Assembly: GCF_014982785.1 (NCBI RefSeq)
Contig: NZ_JADCKB010000003.1
Coordinates: 1-64,000, forward strand
Origin: Ructibacterium gallinarum
Lineage (GTDB): Bacteria > Bacillota > Clostridia > Monoglobales > Monoglobaceae
Direction of reading: 5' to 3'
Length of the DNA stretch: 64,000 nucleotides
Part shown: positions 41,427 to 52,931 of the stretch, in pieces
Position numbering within the stretch: the stretch's first letter is position 1
Layout: every line of letters begins with the position of its first letter
Program-made: the position numbers and the translations under genes
The notes under the pieces: model-generated
Databases searched by the model: none
Seen by the model: the letters and a program-made list of their open reading frames with translations, nothing else
Told to the model about the DNA's origin: nothing

Positions 41427-42350
41427 CTATTTTAAAAATCCAGCAATGATTCTCTCTTGTGCTTCTTCCTCTGTTAAACCCAACGTACGCAGCTTTAAAA
41501 TCTGCTCACCAGCGATTTTTCCAATGGCCGCTTCATGGATCAACTCAGCATCTACATTGGACGCCTCAAGTGCCGGCATAGCATTGACCGTTCCATTATC
41601 TACTAAAATTGCGTCACAGGAAGAATGTCCGGTACAACGTGCTAAACCATGGATACAAGACTTAAATTCCTGATACGAGTTACCCCTGGCTACAGATCGA
41701 GAAATCAACTCTACACCAGAATTATCGCCTTCCATTACCACATCAAAATCTGTAACTGCTTTTTCGATACCATCCGTCATGATTCGCTCCCGCACAATCA
41801 AACGAGCATTTGCTGCCAACTTTGCCCGGGTTTTCCGGCAGCTATAGTCTACACCACCTAACTGAACGGTATCCATCTCCAATCCTGCTCCTTCTGCCAG
41901 TGCAACATCTGTTACTGGATCAATTCTTTTGCGCCCATCGCCTTTTCCAGTTCCCAAATGCTTTTCCTGATAAAGTACATGTGCATTTTTTTCCAGAAAA
42001 AAACGATGGATTCCATCATGCCGTGCCTCTTCTTCATCATCTGTGTGCACACCACACCCTGCTACAATGATCACATCTGCTCCTTCTCCTACATAAAAAT
42101 CATTGTAGACCAGGTCATGAATTCCTCCTTGATTAACGCATGCAGGGATGTATACTGTTTCTCCTTTTGTTCCTGGCATGATATGCACGACAATACCCGG
42201 TCCTTCCTTCCGAGACTCAATCCTGATATGTTCAGTAGACTGCCTTCCTGCGCAGCCCCCGTTTTCCCGAATATTAAAAGCCCCTTTAAATTCTCCTTTA
42301 AAATCCGATACAGCCTTCAACAGTTCTTCCGTAATCTGATTCATTTTCAT
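41427..42350 (-). CDS. sufB: SufB/SufD-type Fe-S scaffold protein of the minimal system
   Basis: 307 residues, about two thirds of E. coli SufB. It carries the conserved beta-helix core (MEGDNSGVELISRSVARG, CIHGLARCTGHSSCDAI) and the C-terminal HEAAIGKIAGEQILKLRTLGL typical of SufB/D. With SufC alone it would form the SufBC unit described as a SUF-like minimal system in archaea and Clostridia; no sufS, sufU, sufE or sufD is next to it. AGGAGG lies before the ATG, 15 bases after sufC. It is the last gene of a unit starting with arsR and cadA. Confidence 0.88.
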   Translation of the reverse strand: MKMNQITEELLKAVSDFKGEFKGAFNIRENGGCAGRQSTEHIRIESRKEGPGIVVHIMPGTKGETVYIPACVNQGGIHDLVYNDFYVGEGADVIIVAGCGVHTDDEEEARHDGIHRFFLEKNAHVLYQEKHLGTGKGDGRKRIDPVTDVALAEGAGLEMDTVQLGGVDYSCRKTRAKLAANARLIVRERIMTDGIEKAVTDFDVVMEGDNSGVELISRSVARGNSYQEFKSCIHGLARCTGHSSCDAILVDNGTVNAMPALEASNVDAELIHEAAIGKIAGEQILKLRTLGLTEEEAQERIIAGFLK

Positions 42351-42365
42351 TGTTATCCTCCTTCC

Positions 42366-43130
42366 TCACCGTTCCTGGTCATGACATTCCCGGCGCATTG
42401 CATCAATTTTAGCATTTTCCCTTCCCAGAGGGCAAAGAGATGCTCGTTCGCTCGCAAACAAAAGCGGCCACACCTGTTCTTTCGGTCCCGCTTCACGGAT
42501 TTTACCGTCTGCAATCACCACGATTTCATCCGCAATGCTTAAAATCCGCTCCTGATGTGAAATTACCAAAAGCGTCCCCCTTTTCTGTTGCCTCAGCTCT
42601 TCAAAAGTTTCTACCAGGCGGGAGAAGCTCCATAAATCAATGCCCGCTTCCGGTTCATCAAAAATAGATAATTTTGCATTTCGTGCCAAAACAGAAGCAA
42701 TTTCAATCCGCTTCATTTCTCCGCCTGACAAACCAGCGTTTAGCTCTCGGTCAATATATTCATTCGCACATAAACCAACTTTTCTTAAATAACTACACAA
42801 GACATTTTCTTCTAAAGCTCTGCCGGCCGAAAGCTCCAGGAGATCCTTCACCGTCAGGCCTTTAAACCGAACTGGCTGTTGAAAAGCATAAGCAATGCCG
42901 AGTTTTGCTCTCTGCGTAACATCCATATCGGTAATGTCCTGTCCTTCAAAAATGATACGACCTGACGAAGGCTTTTCAATTCCTGCCACCACCTTTGCAA
43001 GAGTGGTCTTTCCACCGCCATTTGGGCCAGTAACCACCACTAACTTACCCGATGTTACAGTTAAGTCAACATCATTTAAAATTCCCTCTCTATCCGGAAG
43101 ATTCCATACAATATGTTCTAAAGTCAACAT
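42366..43130 (-). CDS. sufC: SufC Fe-S assembly ATPase
   Basis: 254 residues, an ABC-type ATPase. Walker A GPNGGGKTTLAK, Q-loop AYAFQQPVRFKG, signature LSGGEMKRIEIAS, Walker B LSIFDEPEAGID and the switch His in VISHQERIL. There is no membrane partner; the FDEPEAGID wording and the adjacent SufB identify SufC. The C-terminal tail beyond about residue 215 is longer than usual and basic. The 17-base gap to cadA shows no promoter, so its expression probably depends on the arsR promoter. Confidence 0.92.
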   Translation of the reverse strand: MLTLEHIVWNLPDREGILNDVDLTVTSGKLVVVTGPNGGGKTTLAKVVAGIEKPSSGRIIFEGQDITDMDVTQRAKLGIAYAFQQPVRFKGLTVKDLLELSAGRALEENVLCSYLRKVGLCANEYIDRELNAGLSGGEMKRIEIASVLARNAKLSIFDEPEAGIDLWSFSRLVETFEELRQQKRGTLLVISHQERILSIADEIVVIADGKIREAGPKEQVWPLLFASERASLCPLGRENAKIDAMRRECHDQER

Positions 43131-43147
43131 TTTTCTTCCACCTTTCT

Positions 43148-45007
43148 TTACAATTTCTTTTGTTTTGGTATGGTATGCAAAGTACGCATGGCATTAAAAA
43201 CAGCCAAAACAGATACACCGACATCGGCAAATACCGCTGCCCACATATTTACAATTCCAAATGCTCCAAGCAAAAGGATAAGCCCCTTCACTACCAAAGC
43301 AAAAATAATATTTTCTTTTACAATCCACATGGTTTTTCGTGCAATGGAAATGGCATCTGCAATCCGGGAAGGCCGGTCATCCATCAGCACAACATCAGCC
43401 GCTTCTATCGCTGCATCAGAGCCCATGCCTCCCATTGCGATTCCTATATCCGCCCTAGCTAGAACCGGTGCATCATTCATGCCATCTCCAACAAAGGCAA
43501 GCGTATCTTTTCCATGTTTTTGCGCAAGCATTTTTTCTACCAATGCGACTTTATCGGTTGGAAGAAGCTGTGTATACACATCCTTTATTCCAAGTTGAGA
43601 TGCCACATGCTCTCCCATTTCCTTGTTGTCCCCCGTCAGCATTGCTATCCGCCGTATCCCCATGTTCTTCAAATGATTCACCGCTTCCAATGCATCAGGT
43701 TTCAATGCATCAGAAATAACAATATGCCCTGCATAACTACCATCAACAGCTACATGCACCGTCGTTCCTACCTTATGGCAAGACTGCCATGCAAACCCCG
43801 ATTCTTCCATCCACCTGCTGTTTCCGACATATACATTCTTTCCATCAATTACCGCACGAATACCTCTGCCTGCAAATTCTTCTGTTTTTTGAACCCGCTT
43901 TAAATCAAGTTCTCCACCAAATGCATCGCGCAGAGATACAGCAATAGGATGGTTCGATCCATTTTCTGCCAAAGCCGCAAATTCCAGCAATTCCTGGCGC
44001 GAACAAATTTCAGGATGTACTGCAGATACTTTGAAAATTCCCAATGTCAAAGTACCTGTTTTATCAAACACAACCGTCTCGGCATTTGCCAATCGCTCCA
44101 TATACTGTCCGCCTTTAACTAAAATACCATGTCGTGACGCTCCACCAATTCCACCAAAAAAACTCAAAGGGACCGAAAGCACCAGTGCGCAGGGGCAGGA
44201 TACAACCAAAAAGATCAATGCCCTGTGTATCCATAAACTCCAGGTTCCGGTTATTAGCGACGGTACAATGGCGATTAAAACTGCTGCACAAACCACTGCT
44301 GGTGTATAATATTTAGCAAACCGCGTAATAAAATTTTCTGCATGCGCTTTTTTATCGCTCGATTTTTCCACCAGATCTAAAATTTTAGAAACGGCTGAAT
44401 CCTGAAACAGTCTCGTCACTTTTACGCGTAAAACACCAGTTTGATTAATACACCCGCTCACCACATCATCTCCAGGATATATTTCCCTGGGCACAGATTC
44501 CCCAGTTAAGGCAGAAGTATCCAGTGATGATATGCCATCCAAAACCACACCATCCACAGGTATGCGCTCACCTGGAAAAATACGTATCAAGTCTCCCACC
44601 TTTAGCTGTCCTGGCAATACACGTACCGTCGTCCCGTTTTGTTCTGCATTGGCATATTCCGGACGAATATCCATCAGCGCAGAAATTGATGTTCTGGATT
44701 TACCCGCAGCAAAGCTTTGAAACCATTCCCCTACTTGATAAAATAGAAGAACCGCCGCAGCCTCAGAATACTCTCCAATTACAAACGCACCAACGGCAGC
44801 TAAGGCCATCAAAAAATTCTCATCAAAAATTTCTCCATGAAAAATATTACGTACCGCTTTAATCAACACATCTCCGCCGGCGACCAGGCAGCAAATCAAA
44901 AAAGCAGCAGCTTTTCCGACTGCGCCTCCCGGAAGAAGTAGCGCCAATACAAATAATATGACACTGAGCCCAATCCGCCAAAGTTCTAATTTTAATTCTT
45001 TACTCAT
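43148..45007 (-). CDS. cadA: P1B-type heavy-metal (Zn/Cd/Pb class) transporting ATPase
   Basis: 619 residues. Two N-terminal membrane pairs, an actuator loop with TGESVPRE, metal-site CPC in VVSCPCALVLSVPL, the phosphorylation motif DKTGTLTLG, GSNHPIA in the nucleotide domain, and GDGMNDAPVLARADIG. The CPC context is that of the ZntA/CadA group, which exports Zn(II), Cd(II) and Pb(II). The N-terminal HMA metal-binding domain is missing. The start at 45007 has AAGGAG upstream, 22 bases after the arsR stop. Ion preference within the class cannot be read. Confidence 0.9.
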   Translation of the reverse strand: MSKELKLELWRIGLSVILFVLALLLPGGAVGKAAAFLICCLVAGGDVLIKAVRNIFHGEIFDENFLMALAAVGAFVIGEYSEAAAVLLFYQVGEWFQSFAAGKSRTSISALMDIRPEYANAEQNGTTVRVLPGQLKVGDLIRIFPGERIPVDGVVLDGISSLDTSALTGESVPREIYPGDDVVSGCINQTGVLRVKVTRLFQDSAVSKILDLVEKSSDKKAHAENFITRFAKYYTPAVVCAAVLIAIVPSLITGTWSLWIHRALIFLVVSCPCALVLSVPLSFFGGIGGASRHGILVKGGQYMERLANAETVVFDKTGTLTLGIFKVSAVHPEICSRQELLEFAALAENGSNHPIAVSLRDAFGGELDLKRVQKTEEFAGRGIRAVIDGKNVYVGNSRWMEESGFAWQSCHKVGTTVHVAVDGSYAGHIVISDALKPDALEAVNHLKNMGIRRIAMLTGDNKEMGEHVASQLGIKDVYTQLLPTDKVALVEKMLAQKHGKDTLAFVGDGMNDAPVLARADIGIAMGGMGSDAAIEAADVVLMDDRPSRIADAISIARKTMWIVKENIIFALVVKGLILLLGAFGIVNMWAAVFADVGVSVLAVFNAMRTLHTIPKQKKL

Positions 45008-45029
45008 AATACTCCTTCCTTCCCATATT

Positions 45030-45386
45030 TTATTCATTGACATGTTCCAGACCTTGACTGATAATCCGCTTTACATGACTGTCTGCTAGTGAATAAAAAA
45101 TCACTTTTCCCTCTCTGCGAAACTTTACCAGTTCACTATTTTTCAAAACCCGAAGCTGATGGGAAACGGCATTTTGGCTCATTCCCATCAACTGAGCCAT
45201 ATCACCAACGCACAATTCCGCTTCCAGCAAAAGAGACATAATTTTTATACGTGTAAAATCCCCAAATACTTTAAACAATTCTGCCAACTCATATAAAGTT
45301 TGATCTGCTGGTACTGCCTCCATTACATTTTTGACAGTTTCATCATGTATCCGTAAGAAATCACCATGTTCTGCCCTTTTTTCCAT
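45030..45386 (-). CDS. ArsR/SmtB-family metal-sensing repressor
   Basis: 118 residues; winged helix with ELCVGDMAQLMGMSQNAVSHQLRVLKNSELV as the DNA-reading part (residues about 60-90). The C-terminal helix carries DSHVKRII...EHVNE, the Asp-His...His-Glu ligand pattern of alpha-5 zinc sensors; a Cys in ELCVGD could add an alpha-3 type site. It should leave its operator when Zn or a similar ion binds, inducing cadA. The start at 45386 has GGAGG upstream; the longer frame to 45422 overlaps the operator. Confidence 0.9.
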   Translation of the reverse strand: MEKRAEHGDFLRIHDETVKNVMEAVPADQTLYELAELFKVFGDFTRIKIMSLLLEAELCVGDMAQLMGMSQNAVSHQLRVLKNSELVKFRREGKVIFYSLADSHVKRIISQGLEHVNE

Positions 45387-45401
45387 TTTTCTTTCGCCTC
45401 C

Positions 45402-45427
45402 AACATATGAACATCTGTTCATATGTT
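45402..45427 (-). promoter_or_regulatory. 12-2-12 ArsR/SmtB operator
   Basis: AACATATGAACA, TC, then TGTTCATATGTT: a perfect 12-2-12 inverted repeat of the class bound by SmtB/CadC-type repressors. It overlaps the -10 and lies just before the arsR start. Confidence 0.88.
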
Positions 45428-45451
45428 ATCATGTTAATTGTGTTTTGTCAA
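45423..45451 (-). promoter_or_regulatory. Sigma-A promoter of arsR-cadA-sufC-sufB
   Basis: TTGACA (45446-45451), 17 bases, TAACAT (45423-45428). The -10 is covered by the operator, so bound repressor would block polymerase. Confidence 0.8.
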
Positions 45452-45526
45452 CTCTTTTATAAAAAAAATTTGGAAAATTTCATTAAGTCTTTCTGCATTT
45501 TTTTATTCAAACTGCTAAAACAGCCT

Positions 45527-45564
45527 AAAAAAAATGCTTTCAGAGGTACCAAACTCTAAAAGCA
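45527..45564 (-). terminator. Rho-independent terminator after tgt
   Basis: An 11-pair stem with one G-U pair (45554-45564 with 45535-45545), eight-base loop, then eight Ts. Confidence 0.88.
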
Positions 45565-45573
45565 GTATAAATT

Positions 45574-47737
<2,164 letters not shown>

Positions 47738-47758
47738 CATAATCCCTTCAAAATTCAA

Positions 47759-49135
47759 TTAATATGCATTCTCTAAATTGGTTCCCAAAAAATAATGCCG
47801 AAGTATTTCCAAATAGTCATATCCGGCTTCTGCCATACCTCTGGCGCCATACTGGCTCATTCCTACGCCATGACCCCATCCAGTTCCTTCAAAATAGAAA
47901 CTTGTGTTTTCATGTGGCTCAGACGCAACAATTTCATATGTTTGCTGATATTCACCATTTGTAACATATAAAATATTTGACTCTAAAGAAGCCCGTCCTG
48001 CCGCTGTCAGCATTATCATTTTATCAATAGCCTGTTCGGCAACATCCGTACCATCTGTGGTATGTATTTTAGGTGCCGTCTGACCGCCTTCGCCGTCACC
48101 AACAACCGTAAACATTTGGCTCTTGGTTATGGTATTAAAAATTGTCCGGCATGCCTCGCGCTCAAAAATCTTAGATCCATTTGTTCCCGTCACTTCCATC
48201 CTCAATACGCGTCCATTGGGAGTATATTCTAAAACTTTAATTTGAGTTACAGCACCCACATCATATCCTTTGTTGCGCATAATTGCCGTAGCTTCCTCGC
48301 AAGTAAGCGAGCCGGACCATTTTCCATTGGGAATATTTTCCGTATCCTCAAAAGAATTATCTACACTTACCAAATATGGCAGAGAATTGCCCCAAACATT
48401 TTCCACATTTTCTGTTGTGGGACCCATCGATGAAGCATAATAAAGTTCTGCAAGCTCGCCGTCATAGGTCAGAACCTGCCGGGTAGTTTCATCTACCGGC
48501 GCATAAGACCCATCTGCCTCCGCTTTCACACCGGAGTATGCCTGACAATCTACTGTATTACACAAATCAAATCCCTGACTGCCATGCTTGTCCAAATTAT
48601 TGATAGCATAATTCCGAGCGCAAACTGCCTGTGCCTTCAATGCTTCAATAGGCCAAGACGGACTCATCTCACGGGAAACCACACCATACAAATAATGGTC
48701 TAAAAATACAACGTTTACCACTGTCAATAAATTCCCATCTGGCAAGCAGTCGATTCCGCCCCGATACTCTGCTCCATCCACTGTAGTAATCTGATCCATG
48801 CCGGAAGCACGCGGCAAAACACCAGCGCTGTTGCCAATATACAACGTCTCGCCATTTGGATCTTTTACCACCACAGCTGCATTTTCGCCTACGCTCACCG
48901 TCACTTCCGTCTGATCCGTTTCCGTTTCATAAAGAAAGTCGCGTCCCTCATATCTGCCCAATTCAAACCCCCAGGGAGACTGAAGTGTAACAGATGGTAA
49001 AGCGCTGTTTCCAAAGAATAATCCTACACGTATGTACTGAGGTATACTGTAATCCGCCAATGCCGTAAAGGAAAAACATGGCAGTAATAAAAGCAGTACA
49101 GCAATAAAAACGGCAGTAATCCGCTTCAATTTCAT
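47759..49135 (-). CDS. spoIID: SpoIID/LytB-domain protein
   Basis: 458 residues with a signal peptide or membrane anchor (about 1-28). The SpoIID domain (about 130-340) has the catalytic Glu in GVVSREMSPSWPIEALKAQAV and ends with GWGHGVGMSQYGARGMAEAG near the C terminus. SpoIID cleaves denuded glycan strands during engulfment; close paralogues act in vegetative wall remodelling, and the location upstream of queA-tgt does not settle which this is. The start at 49135 follows AAGGTG. The insertion between residues 30 and 125 looks like a wall-binding domain. Confidence 0.85.
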   Translation of the reverse strand: MKLKRITAVFIAVLLLLLPCFSFTALADYSIPQYIRVGLFFGNSALPSVTLQSPWGFELGRYEGRDFLYETETDQTEVTVSVGENAAVVVKDPNGETLYIGNSAGVLPRASGMDQITTVDGAEYRGGIDCLPDGNLLTVVNVVFLDHYLYGVVSREMSPSWPIEALKAQAVCARNYAINNLDKHGSQGFDLCNTVDCQAYSGVKAEADGSYAPVDETTRQVLTYDGELAELYYASSMGPTTENVENVWGNSLPYLVSVDNSFEDTENIPNGKWSGSLTCEEATAIMRNKGYDVGAVTQIKVLEYTPNGRVLRMEVTGTNGSKIFEREACRTIFNTITKSQMFTVVGDGEGGQTAPKIHTTDGTDVAEQAIDKMIMLTAAGRASLESNILYVTNGEYQQTYEIVASEPHENTSFYFEGTGWGHGVGMSQYGARGMAEAGYDYLEILRHYFLGTNLENAY

Positions 49136-49139
49136 CACA

Positions 49140-49411
49140 CCTTTCACCTACAGCTCCGCTTCTTTGATATCAGCGAATAACTGTCTGGCATATAAAACAA
49201 ATATATCATATCACAAAAATTAAATAATTTCCAGCCTTTTTTTCAAATCATAGCAAAATTCCATGAATTTTTCATGATTCTTTTATGAAATATTTGTAAA
49301 CAACTATATACGCAGAAAGAAAATTACGTTTTTTCCCTGTTTATTAAAGCGAATTTGTGAAAATCGTCAGAATTTTTGCCGGAAAAGAGCGAATTTCTGC
49401 CCAAAAAACAT
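49140..49411. other. Intergenic region between spoIID and asd, no gene seen
   Basis: AT-rich, divergent upstream region of two genes. No frame with a ribosome site, RNA gene or lysine-riboswitch pattern was seen. A spoIID promoter must lie here, but no convincing sigma-A or sigma-E match could be picked. Confidence 0.5.
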
Positions 49412-49440
49412 TTGACATCTCCGGTATGTTCGCATATAAT
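49412..49440 (+). promoter_or_regulatory. Consensus sigma-A promoter of the asd-dap operon
   Basis: TTGACA (49412-49417), 17 bases, TATAAT (49435-49440). The leader is about 50 bases. Confidence 0.88.
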
Positions 49441-49495
49441 AACTATACTAAGGTAAATATATTGAAATGAGTTATAACACAAGGAGGAAGTTTCA

Positions 49496-50575
49496 GTGAA
49501 ACAGTATAATGTCGGGATCATAGGTGCAACAGGGATGGTAGGCCAGCGTTTTATCACGCTGATAGAAAAACACCCCTGGTTTGAGTTAAAATTACTTGCT
49601 GCCTCTCCACGCAGTGCCGGAAAGCCATACAGCGAAGCAGTAGGTAATCGCTGGGCCATGTCTGTGCCGATTCCAGACTCTGTGAAAGATATGATTGTTT
49701 ATGACGCGACAGCGGATGTGGAAACCATTGCAAATCAGGTAGATTTTGTCTTTTGTGCCGTAGATATGAAAAAAGATGAAATTCGCGCACTGGAGGAAGC
49801 ATATGCCAAAGCGGAATGTCCGGTGGTATCCAACAACTCTGCCCACCGCCATACCGAAGACGTGCCTATGATTATACCGGAAATCAATCCGGAACACGCT
49901 GAAATTATTACTGCACAAAGAAAACGTCTGGGCACCAAACGTGGATTTATTGCTGTAAAATCCAACTGCTCTCTGCAAAGCTATGTACCTGCACTCCATC
50001 CCCTTAAAAAATATGGGATAAAGCAGGTTCTGGCCTGCACATATCAGGCTATTTCAGGTGCAGGCAAAACCTTTGAGACCTGGCCTGAAATGGTAGATAA
50101 TGTAATTCCTTATATTGGCGGGGAAGAAGAAAAAAGCGAAATAGAGCCCTTGAAAATCTGGGGACATATTGATGGAAATAAAATTGTTGATGCTTCTTCT
50201 CCATCTATCACGACCCAGTGTCTGCGTGTTGCAGCTTCTGATGGCCATATGGCGGCAGTGTTTGTTAAATTTGAAAACAAACCTACCATCGACCAAATTA
50301 AAGCAGACTGGAAGGCATTTTCCGGCCTGCCGCAGGAACTTCAGCTTCCCTCAGCGCCCAAACAGTTTTTGAATTATTTTGAAGAAGACAATCGTCCTCA
50401 AACCAAACTTGACAGAAATTTGGAAGGTGGTATGGCCGTGTCCATGGGACGTCTTCGCGAAGATACACAATATGACTATAAATTCGTCTGCCTTTCCCAC
50501 AACACGCTGCGCGGTGCGGCCGGCGGGGCAGTCCTGATGGCAGAACTTCTGGCCGCAAAAGGATATTTCGACTAA
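49496..50575 (+). CDS. asd: Aspartate-semialdehyde dehydrogenase
   Basis: 359 residues; reduces aspartyl phosphate, the branch point to lysine, methionine and threonine. NADP loop [13 protein letters not shown], catalytic Cys in [13 protein letters not shown], and His in [12 protein letters not shown]-type end. The sequence is of the archaeal/fungal subgroup rather than the E. coli type. Starts with GTG, with AAGGAGG eight bases before. Confidence 0.94.
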   Translation: MKQYNVGIIGATGMVGQRFITLIEKHPWFELKLLAASPRSAGKPYSEAVGNRWAMSVPIPDSVKDMIVYDATADVETIANQVDFVFCAVDMKKDEIRALEEAYAKAECPVVSNNSAHRHTEDVPMIIPEINPEHAEIITAQRKRLGTKRGFIAVKSNCSLQSYVPALHPLKKYGIKQVLACTYQAISGAGKTFETWPEMVDNVIPYIGGEEEKSEIEPLKIWGHIDGNKIVDASSPSITTQCLRVAASDGHMAAVFVKFENKPTIDQIKADWKAFSGLPQELQLPSAPKQFLNYFEEDNRPQTKLDRNLEGGMAVSMGRLREDTQYDYKFVCLSHNTLRGAAGGAVLMAELLAAKGYFD

Positions 50576-50597
50576 CTCAGAAAGGAGTTGTACCGTT

Positions 50598-51482
50598 ATG
50601 AAAACACCTATTTTCACTGGCTCCGCCGTTGCTATTGTCACGCCATTTACTTCGTCAGGCGTTGATTATCCAAAACTTGCCGAGCTCATTGAATTTCACA
50701 TTCAAAACCATACCGATGCCATTGTTATCTGCGGAACCACAGGCGAAGCGTCCACCATGCCAGACGAAGAACACAAAGAAGTCATTCGTTTCACTGTTGA
50801 AAAAACTGCAAAACGAATTCCTGTTATCGCAGGAACCGGAAGCAATGACACCGCCCATGCAATCGAACTGAGTCAATATGCAGAACAGGCAGGTGTAGAC
50901 GGTGTCTTGATTGTCGCTCCATATTATAACAAAACCACACAAAAAGGGCTCTGCGCCCATGTGGAAGCCATTGCAAAAAGCATCCAAATCCCCATTATCC
51001 TTTATAATATTCCTGGGCGTACCGGCGGACTGGGTTATAGCATTGAAACTTTGAAAAAATTATCCGAAATTGAAAATGTAAACGCCATCAAAGAGGCAAC
51101 AGGCGATTTGGGATTTGCCGCTAAGGTTGCCGCAGAAACTGATCTGGTAATCTATGCCGGCAATGACGATATTATTGTGCCGATTATGTCTCTAGGCGGA
51201 CAGGGCGTTATTTCAGTTGTTGCCAATATTTTACCGCAGGAAACCCACGATATCTGTGCGAAATTTGCTGCAGGTGACATTGCTGGTTCCCGAACTATGT
51301 TTTTAAAACTTTTGAAACTGATTAATACCCTTTTCATTGAAGTGAATCCGATTCCCATCAAAACCGCCATGAACCTCCTGGGCTTTCAGGTTGGAAACTT
51401 CCGCATGCCGCTCTGCGAAATGACGGAAGCCAATTTCATGGTACTCAAACAGGTGCTTAAAAACTATGATCTGCTGAAATAA
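50598..51482 (+). CDS. dapA: 4-hydroxy-tetrahydrodipicolinate synthase
   Basis: 294 residues; condenses aspartate semialdehyde with pyruvate. TIM barrel with [15 protein letters not shown], the YNIPGRTG stretch with catalytic Tyr, and the Schiff-base Lys in [10 protein letters not shown] near 161. AAAGGAG precedes the ATG; 22-base gap to asd. Confidence 0.96.
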   Translation: MKTPIFTGSAVAIVTPFTSSGVDYPKLAELIEFHIQNHTDAIVICGTTGEASTMPDEEHKEVIRFTVEKTAKRIPVIAGTGSNDTAHAIELSQYAEQAGVDGVLIVAPYYNKTTQKGLCAHVEAIAKSIQIPIILYNIPGRTGGLGYSIETLKKLSEIENVNAIKEATGDLGFAAKVAAETDLVIYAGNDDIIVPIMSLGGQGVISVVANILPQETHDICAKFAAGDIAGSRTMFLKLLKLINTLFIEVNPIPIKTAMNLLGFQVGNFRMPLCEMTEANFMVLKQVLKNYDLLK

Positions 51483-51538
51483 CGGCAGCGAATCAGCCTG
51501 AACGATTAAAACAGCTGATAAAAAGAGGTGCAATACAA

Positions 51539-52300
51539 ATGATAAATATATTACTCAGCGGGGCAAATGGAAAAATGGGGCAGGCTGTAACCCGGGTTGC
51601 TGCCGCCTCCGACCATGTGAAAATTTCTTGCGGCTTTGATATTAATACTACCCAAAATGCTGATTTTCCCGTATACAACCAATTATCACAGGTAACTGAG
51701 CCTGTGGATGTGATCATTGATTTTTCACATCCCTCCATGCTGGATCATATTTTGGACTATGCAGCTGCAAACCAAATTCCGGCTGTCATCTGCACTACGG
51801 GGCTCAGCACAGATCAGCTTTCAAGGATTGAATTTGAATCAAAAAAAATCCCGCTTTTCTTTTCGGCTAATATGTCTCTTGGGGTCAACCTGCTGATTGA
51901 TCTGGTTTGCCGCGCAGCAAAAATTTTAGAAAATAATTTTGATATTGAAATTATTGAAAAACACCATAACCAAAAAATAGATGCTCCCAGCGGCACGGCA
52001 TTAGCCATTGCAAATGCGCTTTCGGATACGGTTTCTTATCCAGCCGAATACGTATACGACCGGCATTCTGTCAGAAAAAAACGCGGTAAACACGAGATTG
52101 GCATTCATGCTGTTCGTGGCGGTACAATTGTTGGCGAACACGAAGTGCTCTTTGCTGGAACAGATGAAGTAATCGAAATCAAACACAGCGCAGCTTCTAA
52201 AGAGGTCTTTGCAGTAGGTGCCGTACGTGCCGCACTGTTTTTGACCCAACAATCCGCGCCTGGGCTGTTTTCCATGAAGGATTTGATAGAAGCGCAATAA
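51539..52300 (+). CDS. dapB: 4-hydroxy-tetrahydrodipicolinate reductase
   Basis: 253 residues; NAD(P)H-dependent reduction in the lysine/diaminopimelate route. SGANGKMGQAVTRVA loop, TTGLSTDQL, EKHHNQKIDAPSGTALAIA with the catalytic His/Lys, and RGGTIVGEHEV. AAAGAGG before the ATG. Confidence 0.96.
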   Translation: MINILLSGANGKMGQAVTRVAAASDHVKISCGFDINTTQNADFPVYNQLSQVTEPVDVIIDFSHPSMLDHILDYAAANQIPAVICTTGLSTDQLSRIEFESKKIPLFFSANMSLGVNLLIDLVCRAAKILENNFDIEIIEKHHNQKIDAPSGTALAIANALSDTVSYPAEYVYDRHSVRKKRGKHEIGIHAVRGGTIVGEHEVLFAGTDEVIEIKHSAASKEVFAVGAVRAALFLTQQSAPGLFSMKDLIEAQ

Positions 52301-52326
52301 ATTTGAAATTAATGGAGGGGACTATT

Positions 52327-52791
52327 ATGATTAAAACTGTAACCGAAATCGGATATCTTCCCGATGTGGCACTTGTTACCGTGAATAATATTCCAAATAC
52401 ACCCCAAAACCTGGCTTCCATTCTGGATGAAATTGCTGCCCGCCATGTAACGGTAGACATGATCTGCCATACAGCTCCCTATAAAGATAAAGTAAACCTT
52501 TCCTTTACGGTTCCACAGGAAAATCTTGCGGAGGTAATTTCAGCCACACTTGCTTTCAAAGCATTAAGCCCGGAAATCTCTACTGATGTTAACGGGAATA
52601 ACACGAAAGTCATTCTTTCGGGAGCAGGAATGCGAAGTACATACGGCGTTGCTGCAGAGCTTTTTCGGCTTTTGGCGGACGCAAATATATCCATTAAGCT
52701 TGTTACAACTGCTGAAACAGAAATTTCCTGTCTCATTGATATTAAGGACATAGAAAAGGTAAAATCTCTTTTAAAAGAAACCGAACAATGA
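52327..52791 (+). CDS. Stand-alone ACT-domain protein like the regulatory end of aspartokinase
   Basis: 154 residues and nothing but two ACT units (about 10-75 and 90-150). SGAGMRSTYGVAAELFRLLADANISI and LVTTAETEISCLID match the lysine/threonine-binding region of LysC. No kinase domain precedes it. GGAGGGG lies nine bases before the ATG. As the last gene of asd-dapA-dapB it may sense an amino acid and act on an enzyme of this pathway; that is inference. It resembles the beta subunit made from an internal start in Bacillus lysC, here as a separate gene. Confidence 0.8.
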   Translation: MIKTVTEIGYLPDVALVTVNNIPNTPQNLASILDEIAARHVTVDMICHTAPYKDKVNLSFTVPQENLAEVISATLAFKALSPEISTDVNGNNTKVILSGAGMRSTYGVAAELFRLLADANISIKLVTTAETEISCLIDIKDIEKVKSLLKETEQ

Positions 52792-52830
52792 CATAAAACT
52801 ATCTATCTCAAACATTCCTACTATAATGAC

Positions 52831-52877
52831 AGGGACTGTCTAAAATGCAAAAAAGCATAAGAGACAGTCCCTTTTTT
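52831..52877 (+). terminator. Rho-independent terminator of the asd-dap operon
   Basis: An 11-pair perfect outer stem (52831-52841? with 52862-52872), a small inner ATGC/GCAT helix, then six Ts. Confidence 0.88.
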
Positions 52878-52931
52878 ATAAACAACATTTGCACATTTAT
52901 ATCTAATTTTTGCGTTGCAATCGCTTATCAT

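Noticed and set aside
49441-49495. Lysine riboswitch before asd
   Set aside because: Only about 50 leader bases exist, far too few for the lysine aptamer.
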